A stretch of 18,267 bases of DNA, taken from the NCBI GenBank assembly GCA_037130365.1, contig JBAXTE010000060.1:1-18267 (forward strand). Direction: 5' to 3'. Shown in pieces: positions 7,291 through 14,398 of this stretch; position 1 is the stretch's first letter, and every line of letters begins with the position of its first letter. Both the position numbers and the translations under genes were made by a program. The stretch is from JBAXTE01 sp037130365. GTDB lineage: Bacteria > Bacteroidota > Bacteroidia > Bacteroidales > WCHB1-69. The notes under the pieces are model-generated. The model was not told the origin of the DNA and made no database searches. It worked only from the letters and a program-made list of their open reading frames with translations.

Positions 7291-8061
7291 TTGAAAAAGA
7301 CAAATTTTATTTTATATTTACTTTTTGCTTTATTTTCAAGTAAGGCAATTGCTCAAAATAGCGCACAAAACTTGACTGTTTTTGTTCGAGATTCAGTTAC
7401 TTATCAAAGACTTTCTGATGCATTAATAAATATTTATATTATTGATTCAATGAATGTTAGCCTTTTAAATGTAGATAAAACAAATAGTAAAGGAGCAATT
7501 CAATTTAATCTTTCCAAAAATAACAACTATCGTTTGTCTGTAGCTAAAAAAGGGTTTGTAAATGGTGAATTTTTATTGCACACAAGTTCAAAAGATTCAG
7601 TTACTTTATGGTTGAACTTAATTGCAAGCGAAGAAGACATTTGTTTGCTTTATTTCAATACGTTTGTTCATTTTGGAATAAATGAAATTGAAAACAATTC
7701 AGATTCAGCAAACAACTTTCTGAATATGTTTGTTAATGACAAAACTTATAAAGAGAATAAATGGGATGTCATTGGTTATTCTGATTACAATGAAGACCAA
7801 AGTTCTGATTTAGCATATAAAAGAGCTAAATTTGTTTATGATAAATTAATATGTTTAGGTGTTAATCCTGATTTTTTAGAGATTAAAACACGTTATAATG
7901 AGCCATTTTTTATCGATGGATACTATTCTTTTTTAAGTGGAAATGCATTTTGTATAAGAGATCGATTATCCAAAAAATATATATCAACGCTTCCATCATA
8001 TCTTCAAGAATTAGCACATCTCTTTAATCGAAGGGTGATAATTAATAGTCACAAAGACTAA
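7291..8061 (+). CDS. exported protein with degenerate OmpA-like C-terminal domain
   Basis: The frame opens with a TTG start giving MKKTNFILYLLFALFSSKAIAQ, a clean signal peptide cut near residue 21; no in-frame ATG gives as good a leader. Residues 25-110 look like a small beta-sandwich of the carboxypeptidase-regulatory or CNA-B type (DSVTYQRLSDALINIYI, GAIQFNL, YRLSVAKKGF). Residues 118-205 resemble an OmpA-family peptidoglycan-binding domain: LLYFNTFVHFGINE, then DVIGYSDYNEDQSSDLAYKRAKFVYDKL, and VNPDFLEIKTRYNEP. The diagnostic aspartate (D165) and arginine (R178) are kept, but the usual HTD and LSxxRA words are altered, so binding may be weakened. It is probably periplasmic or outer-membrane associated. 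It follows the DUF2007 gene by 29 bp. Identification is by pattern, with moderate certainty. Confidence 0.65.
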   Translation: MKKTNFILYLLFALFSSKAIAQNSAQNLTVFVRDSVTYQRLSDALINIYIIDSMNVSLLNVDKTNSKGAIQFNLSKNNNYRLSVAKKGFVNGEFLLHTSSKDSVTLWLNLIASEEDICLLYFNTFVHFGINEIENNSDSANNFLNMFVNDKTYKENKWDVIGYSDYNEDQSSDLAYKRAKFVYDKLICLGVNPDFLEIKTRYNEPFFIDGYYSFLSGNAFCIRDRLSKKYISTLPSYLQELAHLFNRRVIINSHKD

Positions 8062-8230
8062 AATATCTGATTTTTAAGTTCATTTGCGTGAGGGATTGCA
8101 ACGAAAAACCCACAGGAGCGAAGCGACGAGGATTTGAAGTGGAAAGCCCGACCTCGCCTTCGTGCAATTTGGCGAGGGCACGCCCAAAAAAATATTAAAA
8201 TATGAATTTTTCTTCGTGAATCCCTGCACC
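8062..8230. repeat. REP/MITE-like palindromic intergenic element
   Basis: This higher-GC stretch contains a perfect 7 bp hairpin CCTCGCC (8152-8158) with GGCGAGG (8171-8177), the phrase GGAGCGAAGCGACGAGGA, and partly inverted ends around GTGAGGGATT near 8088 and GAATCCCTGCAC near 8217. It carries no plausible gene; a 62-codon minus-strand frame is Arg/Cys rich and reads through the palindrome. The sequence style is like dispersed intergenic elements of Bacteroidota, from memory rather than a search. Confidence 0.55.
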
Positions 8231-8281
8231 TTTCACCGTTTACCATTTACCGTGAACCATTTACCATTTACCGCTTTTCCC
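8227..8281. repeat. TTTACCATTTACCG phrase array
   Basis: TTTACCATTTACCG occurs exactly at 8239-8252 and 8260-8273 (period 21), surrounded by further TTTACC and TTCACCG words. The array ends about 10 bp before the -33 box of the ABC-F promoter. Confidence 0.75.
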
Positions 8282-8290
8282 TACCACGTC

Positions 8291-8321
8291 TTGCACCATA
8301 GCATACAAAGCGCTATCTTTG
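8291..8321 (+). promoter_or_regulatory. promoter of the ABC-F gene
   Basis: TTG at 8291-8293 and TATCTTTG at 8314-8321 match the Bacteroidota -33 and -7 boxes with a 20 bp spacer. The ATG follows 20 bp after the -7 box. This is the best-formed promoter in the window. Confidence 0.7.
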
Positions 8322-8341
8322 CACCCAAAATAGAATAATTT

Positions 8342-9976
8342 ATGATTTCAATTGATGGACTGGCTGTTGAGTTTGGGAATACTACACTTTTTAAAGATAT
8401 TTCGTTTGCAATAAATCCCAAAGATCGCATTGCACTTATGGGAAAAAATGGAGCTGGAAAATCGACATTACTTAAAATAATTGCAGGAGTTAAAACAGCG
8501 TCGAGGGGCAAAGTTTCATCTCCAAAAGACACCGTAATCGCTTATTTACCACAGCATTTATCTACCAATGATAGTCGCACTGTATTTGAAGAAACAGCTC
8601 AAGCGTTTGCAGATCTTAAATCAATGGAATTGGAGATGGAAGAGCTTAATAATCAGCTTTCTTCGCGTACCGATTACGAATCGGAGGAGTATTACGAAAT
8701 TATTGAACGAGTTTCTACTTTAAGTGAGAAATTTTACAGCACCGAAGAGGTGAATTTTGATGCGGATATTGAAAAAATACTCTTGGGGTTAGGATTTTCT
8801 AGGGAGGATTTTACTCGACCAACTTCCGAATTCAGCGGTGGATGGCGGATGCGCATTGAACTCGCTAAAATATTACTTCAAAAACCTGATTTAATTCTTC
8901 TAGATGAGCCTACAAATCACATGGATATTGAGTCTATTCAATGGCTCGAAGACTTTTTAATTAATAATGCGAAAGCGGTTATGGTGATTTCTCATGATAA
9001 AGCATTTATTGATAATATTACCACTCGAACCATCGAAATAACCATGGGTAGAATTTATGATTATAAAGTAAACTACTCTCATTATCTGATACTTAGGCAA
9101 GAACGGCGTGAGCAACAACAGAAACAATTTGATGAACAACAGAAGTTTATTGCAGATAATACCGATTTTATTGAACGTTTTAAGGGAACCTATTCCAAGA
9201 CCAATCAAGTGCAATCGCGAGTAAAAATGCTCGAAAAATTGCCAATAATTGAAGTCGATGAAGTGGATAATTCAGCCTTGCGATTGAAGTTTCCACCTTC
9301 GCCACGCTCAGGTAATTTTCCGTTGATTATTGATGATTTAGCGAAAAGCTACGATAAACATTTGGTGTTTTCTGGTGTGACTTTAGCGTTGGAACGTGGC
9401 GAACGTGTAGCATTTGTTGGCAAAAATGGTGAAGGGAAATCTACTTTGATTAAAGCCATTATGAACGAAATTAAATTTGATGGAAAGCTAACGTTGGGTC
9501 ACAATGCTATGATTGGTTATTTTGCTCAAAATCAAGCTTCGCTTTTAGATGAGGAAAATACGGTGTTTCAAACAATTGATGATGTTGCAAAAGGGGATAT
9601 TCGAACTAAAATCAGAGATATATTAGGAGCGTTTATGTTTGGAGGCGACGATTGGAATAAAAAGGTGAAAGTCCTCTCTGGTGGCGAACGCACCCGTTTA
9701 TCAATGATTAAATTACTTCTCGAACCCGTTAACTTTCTAATTCTCGACGAACCAACCAACCATTTAGATTTAAAAACGAAAGATATTTTAAAAAGTGCCT
9801 TACAAGATTACGATGGAACATTGGTTCTAGTCTCCCACGATCGTGATTTCTTAGATGGTTTAGTTAACAAGGTATATGAGTTTGGAAATAAACGAGTTAA
9901 AGAACATCTTGGGGATGTAAAAAGTTTCCTTGAAAAGAAAAAAATAGAGAATTTAAAAGAGTTGGAACGGAAGTAA
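8342..9976 (+). CDS. ABC-F family ATPase
   Basis: The 544-residue protein has two ATP-binding cassettes and no membrane segments, the layout of ABC-F proteins, which act on the ribosome in translation quality control or antibiotic protection. First cassette: Walker A GKNGAGKST (34-42), signature FSGGWRMR (164-171), Walker B ILLDEPTNHMD and switch histidine H219. Second cassette: Walker A GKNGEGKST (360-368), LSGGERTR (445-452), LILDEPTNHLD and H499. A charged, Gln-rich linker of about 90 residues (240-330, QERREQQQKQFDEQQ) lies between, as in the P-site-tRNA interaction motif. Both sites look fully catalytic. The C-terminal helical tail (FLEKKKIENLKELERK) is short and lacks a Uup-like domain. 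It stands alone behind its own promoter. The subfamily (EttA, Uup, YbiT or other) cannot be settled from motifs, and no drug-resistance role is claimed. Confidence 0.95.
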   Translation: MISIDGLAVEFGNTTLFKDISFAINPKDRIALMGKNGAGKSTLLKIIAGVKTASRGKVSSPKDTVIAYLPQHLSTNDSRTVFEETAQAFADLKSMELEMEELNNQLSSRTDYESEEYYEIIERVSTLSEKFYSTEEVNFDADIEKILLGLGFSREDFTRPTSEFSGGWRMRIELAKILLQKPDLILLDEPTNHMDIESIQWLEDFLINNAKAVMVISHDKAFIDNITTRTIEITMGRIYDYKVNYSHYLILRQERREQQQKQFDEQQKFIADNTDFIERFKGTYSKTNQVQSRVKMLEKLPIIEVDEVDNSALRLKFPPSPRSGNFPLIIDDLAKSYDKHLVFSGVTLALERGERVAFVGKNGEGKSTLIKAIMNEIKFDGKLTLGHNAMIGYFAQNQASLLDEENTVFQTIDDVAKGDIRTKIRDILGAFMFGGDDWNKKVKVLSGGERTRLSMIKLLLEPVNFLILDEPTNHLDLKTKDILKSALQDYDGTLVLVSHDRDFLDGLVNKVYEFGNKRVKEHLGDVKSFLEKKKIENLKELERK

Positions 9977-9978
9977 AT

Positions 9979-10040
9979 AATGTGCAAATTTGCTAATTTA
10001 TTGATTTGAAGATTTGAAAATGTACCAATTTGAAAATTAA
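9979..10040 (+). repeat. AATTTGAAAAT-type 3'-end repeat downstream of ABC-F gene
   Basis: Beginning three bases after the ABC-F stop, the phrase GTGCAAATTTGCTAATTT is followed by ATTTGAAGATTTGAAAATG and CAATTTGAAAATT. The same words in the same orientation relative to the gene follow nth and both T9SS genes. Confidence 0.65.
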
Positions 10041-10135
10041 AAATGAATATAGCAGATTAAATAAATTGAACAGAGGTCAGGGATTGAAAAAATCAGAAGT
10101 GAGTTGAATCATTGTTTTGAAATAATTGAAATGTT

Positions 10136-10804
10136 ATGAGTTTATTGGATAACTTGAAAAAGGCTGAAGCTGAAATAGTTAAACTTCGTGAAAGTATACA
10201 TTCTAATGAATCTGAAAAGGGGAAAAAAAAGTCAGTTTTGAAACTTAACAGCTTGGAATTTGAGCAAGAGACTTCAATTATGGACTATTTGGAGCAAAAT
10301 AATAAGCCTTATCAAGTAATAGTTCAAGAAAATTTTGATTTATTAATCAATGACAAGATTGAATTTGTAGTTATGAGTGAACAAAGTGGTTTTTTCTCGT
10401 CCCATGCTGTAGAAATGAAGGGAAAGGTACATGATAACGGCTATTTTTATGGAAATACTTCTCAAACTGATGCTACGATATTTAGAATTACGAATAATTT
10501 TTATCCGTTATGCTACAAAGGAGTAATTAATTATTTGGGGGAATCAGAATTACATGTCGTGAAAAAGAAATTTAAATTATTTGGAAGCAGAGTTCCTCAA
10601 AAATACATAGGATCAATTGATTACAATGGAAATGTAACCATGGAAACAGTAGAAAGTTTTTGGGAAGTGGATGGCTGTATCTATGTTACAAGCATAATTG
10701 CCGACTTATTTTCGGGCAATTTAGAGAAAAGAGGAAAGTTTTTAACCAATAAAGAACAAATAAACGAAATGATTATTGACGTTAAACAAAATTTGATTTC
10801 TTGA
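10136..10804 (+). CDS. hypothetical cytoplasmic protein, unrecognised family
   Basis: This 222-residue protein is not recognised. Residues 1-35 form a charged amphipathic helix (LLDNLKKAEAEIVKLRESIHS) likely to be a short coiled coil, followed by a Lys/Ser-rich linker. Residues 55-190 are mostly predicted beta strands with many aromatic and glycine residues (SGFFSSHAVEMKGKVHDNGYFYGN, GSIDYNGNVTMETVESFWEVDGCIYVTS), suggesting one compact beta domain. A final helix ends the protein. No signal peptide, membrane segment, catalytic motif or metal-binding cluster is seen. The ATG is preceded by AT-rich DNA without a Shine-Dalgarno sequence. Its neighbours are an ABC-F ATPase upstream and a DUF1456 gene 64 bp downstream on the same strand. 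Base composition resembles the neighbours, so it is probably a real gene of the host lineage. Confidence 0.75.
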   Translation: MSLLDNLKKAEAEIVKLRESIHSNESEKGKKKSVLKLNSLEFEQETSIMDYLEQNNKPYQVIVQENFDLLINDKIEFVVMSEQSGFFSSHAVEMKGKVHDNGYFYGNTSQTDATIFRITNNFYPLCYKGVINYLGESELHVVKKKFKLFGSRVPQKYIGSIDYNGNVTMETVESFWEVDGCIYVTSIIADLFSGNLEKRGKFLTNKEQINEMIIDVKQNLIS

Positions 10805-10868
10805 TTTCCATAAAAAACAATAATTTTGATGAGATTACCAATATAAACTATCGAATAAACCTTAGGTT

Positions 10869-11333
10869 ATGAATAACAACGATATATTACGCCGAATCCG
10901 CTTTACTTTTGATTTCACCGATTCTGAAATGATTGAACTATTTGCCCTTGCTGATTTTCAAGCAACAAGATCACAAATAAGCGATTGGTTAAAAAGAGAT
11001 GACGATCCAGCGTTTCGCGAACTTTCGGACAATCAATTGGCCATTTTTCTTAATGGATTTATAAACGAAAAACGTGGAAAAAAAGAAGGCGAACAACCAA
11101 TTCCAGAAAATAGATTGAATAATAACATCATCTTTAGAAAGCTTAAAATTGCATTAAATCTCAAAGATGACGATATCCTCGATATTCTTGAACTGGTTGA
11201 TATGCCCATAAGTAAGCACGAATTGAGTGCGTTTTTTAGGAACCCAAATCAAAGTCAATATCGTCTGTGTAACGACCAGATATTTAGGAAGTTTCTTCAA
11301 GGAATGCAGAAAAAATATCAAATTAGTCTATAA
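10869..11333 (+). CDS. yehS: DUF1456-family protein (YehS-like)
   Basis: The 154-residue protein fits DUF1456, whose E. coli member YehS has about 156 residues. It contains the family's two tandem helical repeats. The first, at 3-68, begins NNDILRRIRFTFDFTDSEMI and runs to LAIFLNGFINEKRG. The second, at 84-150, begins NNIIFRKLKIALNLKDDDIL and runs to FRKFLQGMQKKYQ. Each repeat shows the pattern of a helix, a short acidic turn and a helix with conserved aromatic and leucine positions. The biochemical role of the family is unknown. The protein has no signal peptide and is expected in the cytoplasm. It starts at an ATG, and the TAA stop is followed three bases later by a cloverleaf-like inverted repeat that may be its 3' end. 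Confidence 0.88.
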   Translation: MNNNDILRRIRFTFDFTDSEMIELFALADFQATRSQISDWLKRDDDPAFRELSDNQLAIFLNGFINEKRGKKEGEQPIPENRLNNNIIFRKLKIALNLKDDDILDILELVDMPISKHELSAFFRNPNQSQYRLCNDQIFRKFLQGMQKKYQISL

Positions 11334-11335
11334 AG

Positions 11336-11420
11336 TCCCGAAAAATAAAAATCTTTGATTTTTTAATTTTTCGAGGATCCTCGAAAAAACACGAAATTGG
11401 AAATTTCTTTTTTTTCGGGA
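11336..11420. repeat. three-armed cloverleaf inverted repeat after yehS
   Basis: The closing stem is TCCCGAAAAA (11336-11345) with TTTTTCGGGA (11411-11420). Inside are three perfect hairpins or palindromes: AAAAATC-TTT-GATTTTT (11347-11363), a 22 bp palindrome centred on GGATCC (11367-11388), and GAAATT-GGA-AATTTC (11393-11407). Together they use nearly all of the 85 bases. It begins 3 bases after the yehS stop and could act as a 3' end or terminator, or be a small mobile element. Confidence 0.8.
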
Positions 11421-11430
11421 TCGAAAGGCC

Positions 11431-11547
11431 ATAAAGTCAAAAGTTTGTAAAGTATTGTATTGACTTTGGACTTTAAGGACTTTACAAACTTTACGGACTA
11501 AATAGACTTTACAAACTTTACGGACTATACAGACTTTACGGACTTTT
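11431..11547. repeat. GACTTTACAAACTTTACGG phrase array
   Basis: A 23 bp unit beginning GACTTTACAAACTTTACGG repeats exactly at 11478-11500 and 11505-11527 (period 27), with a shortened third copy at 11532-11547. Upstream, AAAGTTTGTAAAGT at 11440-11453 is the inverse of ACTTTACAAACTTT at 11479-11492. The array stops 3 bp before the -7 box of the helicase gene. Confidence 0.85.
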
Positions 11548-11550
11548 TAT

Positions 11551-11558
11551 TACCTTTG
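11551..11558 (+). promoter_or_regulatory. -7 box of the DEAD-box helicase promoter
   Basis: TACCTTTG matches TAnnTTTG exactly, 47 bp before the ATG. The -33 position falls inside the phrase array and has no clear TTTG. A purine-rich AAGGAGGG lies at 11578-11585, about 20 bp before the start, too far for an ordinary ribosome binding site. Confidence 0.5.
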
Positions 11559-11605
11559 CCCCATAAACCTCTGATTTAAGGAGGGTATAATCAATATTTT
11601 TTAAA

Positions 11606-12991
11606 ATGACTTTTTCTGAATTAGGAATCATCCCAACCATTATCCAAGCACTCGAAGTAAATAAAATAATCGAACCTACAGATGTTCAATTGCAAGTAAT
11701 TCCGCATATTTTAAATACAAATAAAGATTTAGTTGCAATTGCGCAAACAGGAACAGGAAAAACTGCAGCATTTGCACTTCCAATTTTGCAAACCATTGAT
11801 CCAAAGCTAGATAAAATCCAAGCTTTGGTGATTGTTCCCACTCGAGAATTGGGTCAACAAGTGGCTCGAGAATTTTTTCTTTTCTCGAAATTTATGACCC
11901 GTATATTTGTAGAATCTGTATACGGCGGTGTACCCATTATCGATCAAATTGATAAATTAAAACGTACTACACATATTGTAGTGGCCACTCCTGGTAGGTT
12001 AATCGATTTACTCGATAGAGGCGCATTAAGTCTCGATAATCTTAAATATTTGGTACTTGATGAAGCAGACGAGATGATGAATATGGGTTTTAAAACCGAA
12101 ATTGATGAAATATTGAAATCTTGTAAGGATGGAATAACCAAAATGTTATTTACAGCGACAATGCCGAATGATGTTACTGAAATTATCAGTGATTATATTC
12201 AACCTGATTTTGTAGAAATTAGAATTAATGCTGAAGAATTTGTAAATCAGAATATTAAACATAGTTATTTGGTGTACCAACAAGGTGACAAATTAGATAG
12301 TTTAAAAGTTTTTTTAAGCAAACGTCCAACCCAACGAGGAATCGTGTTTTGTAGAACTAAAGTTGCAGCTAAGCGATTGGCAAAACAACTAGCTGGTTTT
12401 GTGGTTGTTGCAGATGCTCTTCATGGAAATTTGAATCAAGAAATGCGCGATAAAGTGATGCGTGGGTTTAAAAATCATAGAATTAACTTATTGGTTGCCA
12501 CTGATATTGCTGCTAGAGGAATTGATGTTAAAGATTTGGATTATGTGATTCATTATCATCTTCCCGAAAAAATGGAATATTATACGCATAGAAGTGGCCG
12601 AACTGCTCGTGCGGGAAAAACTGGAAATTCCATTTGCTTGATAAAAGAAGAGGAGCTAGACTCAATAAAATCATTAGAAAATGAACTCAATATTGAGTTT
12701 TCGGAATTATCTGTTATTTTGCCAGAAATTTATCAGGGATTGCCCATTACAATTTATATGAATATGGGATATAACCAGAACTTCGACAAGTATTCTTTAA
12801 TTGATTTTTTAATTGAAGAGGCTGGTTTAAATGGTTCAGACATTGAAAATGTTAAGATAGAAGAAGAAGAAGCGCAGTTTGATATTCCTGAAAATTATCA
12901 ACAACAAGTTTTTCTTAATCTTAAGAATATCAAGCTTTTCTGCCGTAATTTGAAGCTATCCCTGGATAAAAAAGCGAATAAAAGAAGATAA
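11606..12991 (+). CDS. DEAD-box RNA helicase with DbpA-like C-terminal region
   Basis: The 461-residue protein carries the full DEAD-box set in order: Q-motif region EPTDVQLQVIP (23-33), motif I AQTGTGKT (46-53), PTRELGQQ (78-85), TPGR (128-131), DEAD (152-155), TATMP (183-187, in place of the commoner SAT), VFCRTK (247-252), HGNLNQEMRD (273-282), ATDIAARGID (298-307) and HRSGRTARAG (328-337). These ATP-dependent RNA helicases remodel RNA in ribosome assembly or decay in the cytoplasm. The last 80 residues (YQGLPITIYMNMGYNQNF, SDIENVKIEEEEAQFDIP) resemble the small RNA-binding domain of DbpA-type helicases but are divergent. Helicase catalytic residues look intact. No alternative start is possible, because a stop lies six codons upstream in frame. 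The gene stands alone between a phrase array and a 580 bp non-coding region. Confidence 0.95.
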   Translation: MTFSELGIIPTIIQALEVNKIIEPTDVQLQVIPHILNTNKDLVAIAQTGTGKTAAFALPILQTIDPKLDKIQALVIVPTRELGQQVAREFFLFSKFMTRIFVESVYGGVPIIDQIDKLKRTTHIVVATPGRLIDLLDRGALSLDNLKYLVLDEADEMMNMGFKTEIDEILKSCKDGITKMLFTATMPNDVTEIISDYIQPDFVEIRINAEEFVNQNIKHSYLVYQQGDKLDSLKVFLSKRPTQRGIVFCRTKVAAKRLAKQLAGFVVVADALHGNLNQEMRDKVMRGFKNHRINLLVATDIAARGIDVKDLDYVIHYHLPEKMEYYTHRSGRTARAGKTGNSICLIKEEELDSIKSLENELNIEFSELSVILPEIYQGLPITIYMNMGYNQNFDKYSLIDFLIEEAGLNGSDIENVKIEEEEAQFDIPENYQQQVFLNLKNIKLFCRNLKLSLDKKANKRR

Positions 12992-13575
12992 AAATAGCTC
13001 CATATTCTCTTAATTATTATTAATTTACTTTGAACTTTTTCTTCAAAGTGTACCCTTGTTTTTTTTAAACACCACTTTCAGTTACATAAATGTTTTTTTT
13101 AGAAGTTATACCAACACTTATTTCAAATTAGTCCACAGGACAATTTGAAATTTAGTATGGCATGCCCTCGCCTTCAAGCGGGGTTAATGCCGATAGAATT
13201 TATGTTATAGTGCAAACGATGGAAATTGTATTGGACTATTACATAAACCGTAGCGGTATTAAATTTAATTGAGCATTACGTTTTTATACCTTTTGTAAGC
13301 AATAGATATATATTCAAGTATATGATCAAAACTTAACACCAAATACCCTTTCCTTATTAATTAATCTAAATTATATTTTCAAAAATATTTTTTATTTTAG
13401 GAATATAATATTAATTTTGGAAACAATATTTTTTATCTGCGAATTTTAAATTTCTGCCATTTAATAAATAAACGAATTAATTAAACTATCAACAATGATT
13501 TTACATAATTACTATGTGGAATCAATAATTAAAATATATCTAGAATTGTAATAATAAATATCAATACAGGGACAA
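12992..13575. other. non-coding region with two stable hairpins
   Basis: No gene is seen in these 584 bp. A weak hairpin CTTTGAA/TTCAAAG (13028-13048), followed by a T-run near 13059-13066, could end the helicase transcript. Two strong hairpins follow at 13120-13151 and 13159-13191. Near 13248 lies ACCG-TAG-CGGT, then a 12 bp AT palindrome at 13258-13269. The remainder to 13575 is very AT-rich, with a possible -7 box TAATTTTG at 13412-13419. Confidence 0.7.
13120..13191. ncRNA. candidate structured RNA or palindromic repeat
   Basis: The first hairpin pairs TTTCAAATT (13121-13129) with AATTTGAAA (13142-13150), then GTCC with GGAC across an ACA loop after one bulged A. The second pairs GGCAT (13159-13163) with ATGCC (13187-13191) and encloses CCTCGC (13166-13171) with GCGGGG (13178-13183) including one T-G pair. 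Strand and transcription are unknown. Confidence 0.4.
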
Positions 13576-14088
13576 ATGAAACAAAAAAAAGGAAAAAGAC
13601 GAATGGCAAAAGTAATAGGAGTGGCTACACTTTTATATTTTGTTTCATCCGTATCAACAGCATCAGGTCAAAATGCCATTCCTGCTACAGGGGGCAATGC
13701 TACAGGGAGTGGAGGCTCTGCGAGCTATTCGGTTGGACAAGTGGTTTATACTACGAATGTAGGACCAACTGGTTCTGTAGCACAAGGAGTTCAACAACCG
13801 TATGAGATTTCAATCGTAATTGGACTTGAAGAAGCTAAAGAAATTAACCTTTTGGTTTCTGCATATCCGAATCCCACTAAAGAGTTCTTAAATTTAAAAG
13901 TAGAAAACTATAACGTTGAAAATTTAAGTTATCAGCTTTTCGATATTCAAGGCAAACTTTTAGAATCAAAAAAAATTGAAAGCAAAGAAACAAGCATAGT
14001 AACGAGCAATCTTGTCCCAGCTACTTATTTTTTAAGAGTTATAGAAAGCAACAGGGAGATAAAAACTTTTAAAATCGTTAAAAACTAA
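13576..14088 (+). CDS. small secreted protein with T9SS type A sorting domain, copy 1
   Basis: The 170-residue protein has a long signal peptide (basic MKQKKGKRR, hydrophobic 12-30, cleavage near SG-QN at 31). A short mature segment follows, rich in Gly, Ser and Thr (ATGGNATGSGGSASYSVGQ, then TTNVGPTGSVAQGVQQPYEI), with the remainder a type IX secretion C-terminal sorting domain at about 93-170: VSAYPNPTKEFLNLKV, YQLFDIQGKLL, LVPATYFLRV and the basic tail EIKTFKIVKN. Such domains direct export across the outer membrane and are usually cut off. Only about 60 residues would then remain outside, so it is a minimal cargo of unknown function. It is the paralogue of the 17661 gene, with near identical DNA from codon 74 onward. 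Its ribosome-binding region is weak (AGGGAC). Similar proteins are common next to collagen-like genes in Bacteroidota. Confidence 0.88.
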   Translation: MKQKKGKRRMAKVIGVATLLYFVSSVSTASGQNAIPATGGNATGSGGSASYSVGQVVYTTNVGPTGSVAQGVQQPYEISIVIGLEEAKEINLLVSAYPNPTKEFLNLKVENYNVENLSYQLFDIQGKLLESKKIESKETSIVTSNLVPATYFLRVIESNREIKTFKIVKN

Positions 14089-14123
14089 TTGATTTTTTTA
14101 ATTTAAAGATGAATCAATTTGAA
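13795..14123 (+). repeat. 329 bp direct repeat, left copy (sorting-domain end of copy 1)
   Basis: This block matches 17880-18208 with three substitutions and no gaps: two silent changes early in the coding part and one base after the stop. It covers residues 74-170 plus the stop and 35 downstream bases. The DNA immediately upstream differs at about 14% of sites, so the left border is sharp. Confidence 0.95.
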
Positions 14124-14398
14124 TCCCGATTTAGATTTTGTAAGTTTTTTTGAACAAAAAAAGCCAACAAATCTTTATCGGGATGAAAATGAAGATAGCA
14201 AAGCATTGCTTTGTCATTCCGACCCCAAGGAGGAATCTTTACTGACAATGCAATTTGAAAAGAGAGATGCTTCGTTGCCTCAGCATGACACAAAAAATTG
14301 CTTTGTCATTCCGAGAGCAAAGAGGAATCTGTACTGACAAAGCAACATACTAATGAAGAAATTAAAATTAAAACAAATAACAACTAAAACAAAATAAT
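14089..14398. other. intergenic repeat region before the collagen-like gene
   Basis: This 310 bp gap holds the end of the 329 bp repeat, then an inverted pair (14123-14137 with 14170-14184, 13 of 15 bases complementary, core ATCCCGAT/ATCGGGAT), then the paired 46 bp elements at 14208-14253 and 14300-14345. A 72-codon plus-strand frame from a TTG at 14119 crosses these repeats and is judged non-coding. The last 50 bp are A-rich and lead to the ATG at 14399. Confidence 0.75.
14208..14345. repeat. paired 46 bp TTGTCATTCCGA repeats
   Basis: Copies at 14208-14253 and 14300-14345 share 40 of 46 bases: GCTTTGTCATTCCGA, a variable 3-7 bases, GAGGAATCT, ACTGACA and GCAA. Between them is GAGATGCTTCGTTGCCTCAG followed by CATGACA, the inverse style of TGTCAT. 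The family looks like a dispersed intergenic element seen in many Bacteroidota genomes, by recollection only. Confidence 0.8.

Noticed and set aside
8058..8246. 62-codon minus-strand frame
   Set aside because: It reads through the REP-like palindrome; the Arg/Cys-rich product has no family pattern or ribosome site.
8342..9976. Antibiotic-resistance ABC-F determinant
   Set aside because: Motifs define only the ABC-F family; nothing in the sequence or context separates a resistance factor from housekeeping members.
14119..14337. 72-codon plus-strand frame from a TTG start
   Set aside because: It reads through the paired 46 bp repeats and the inverted pair, and its product has no protein-like pattern.
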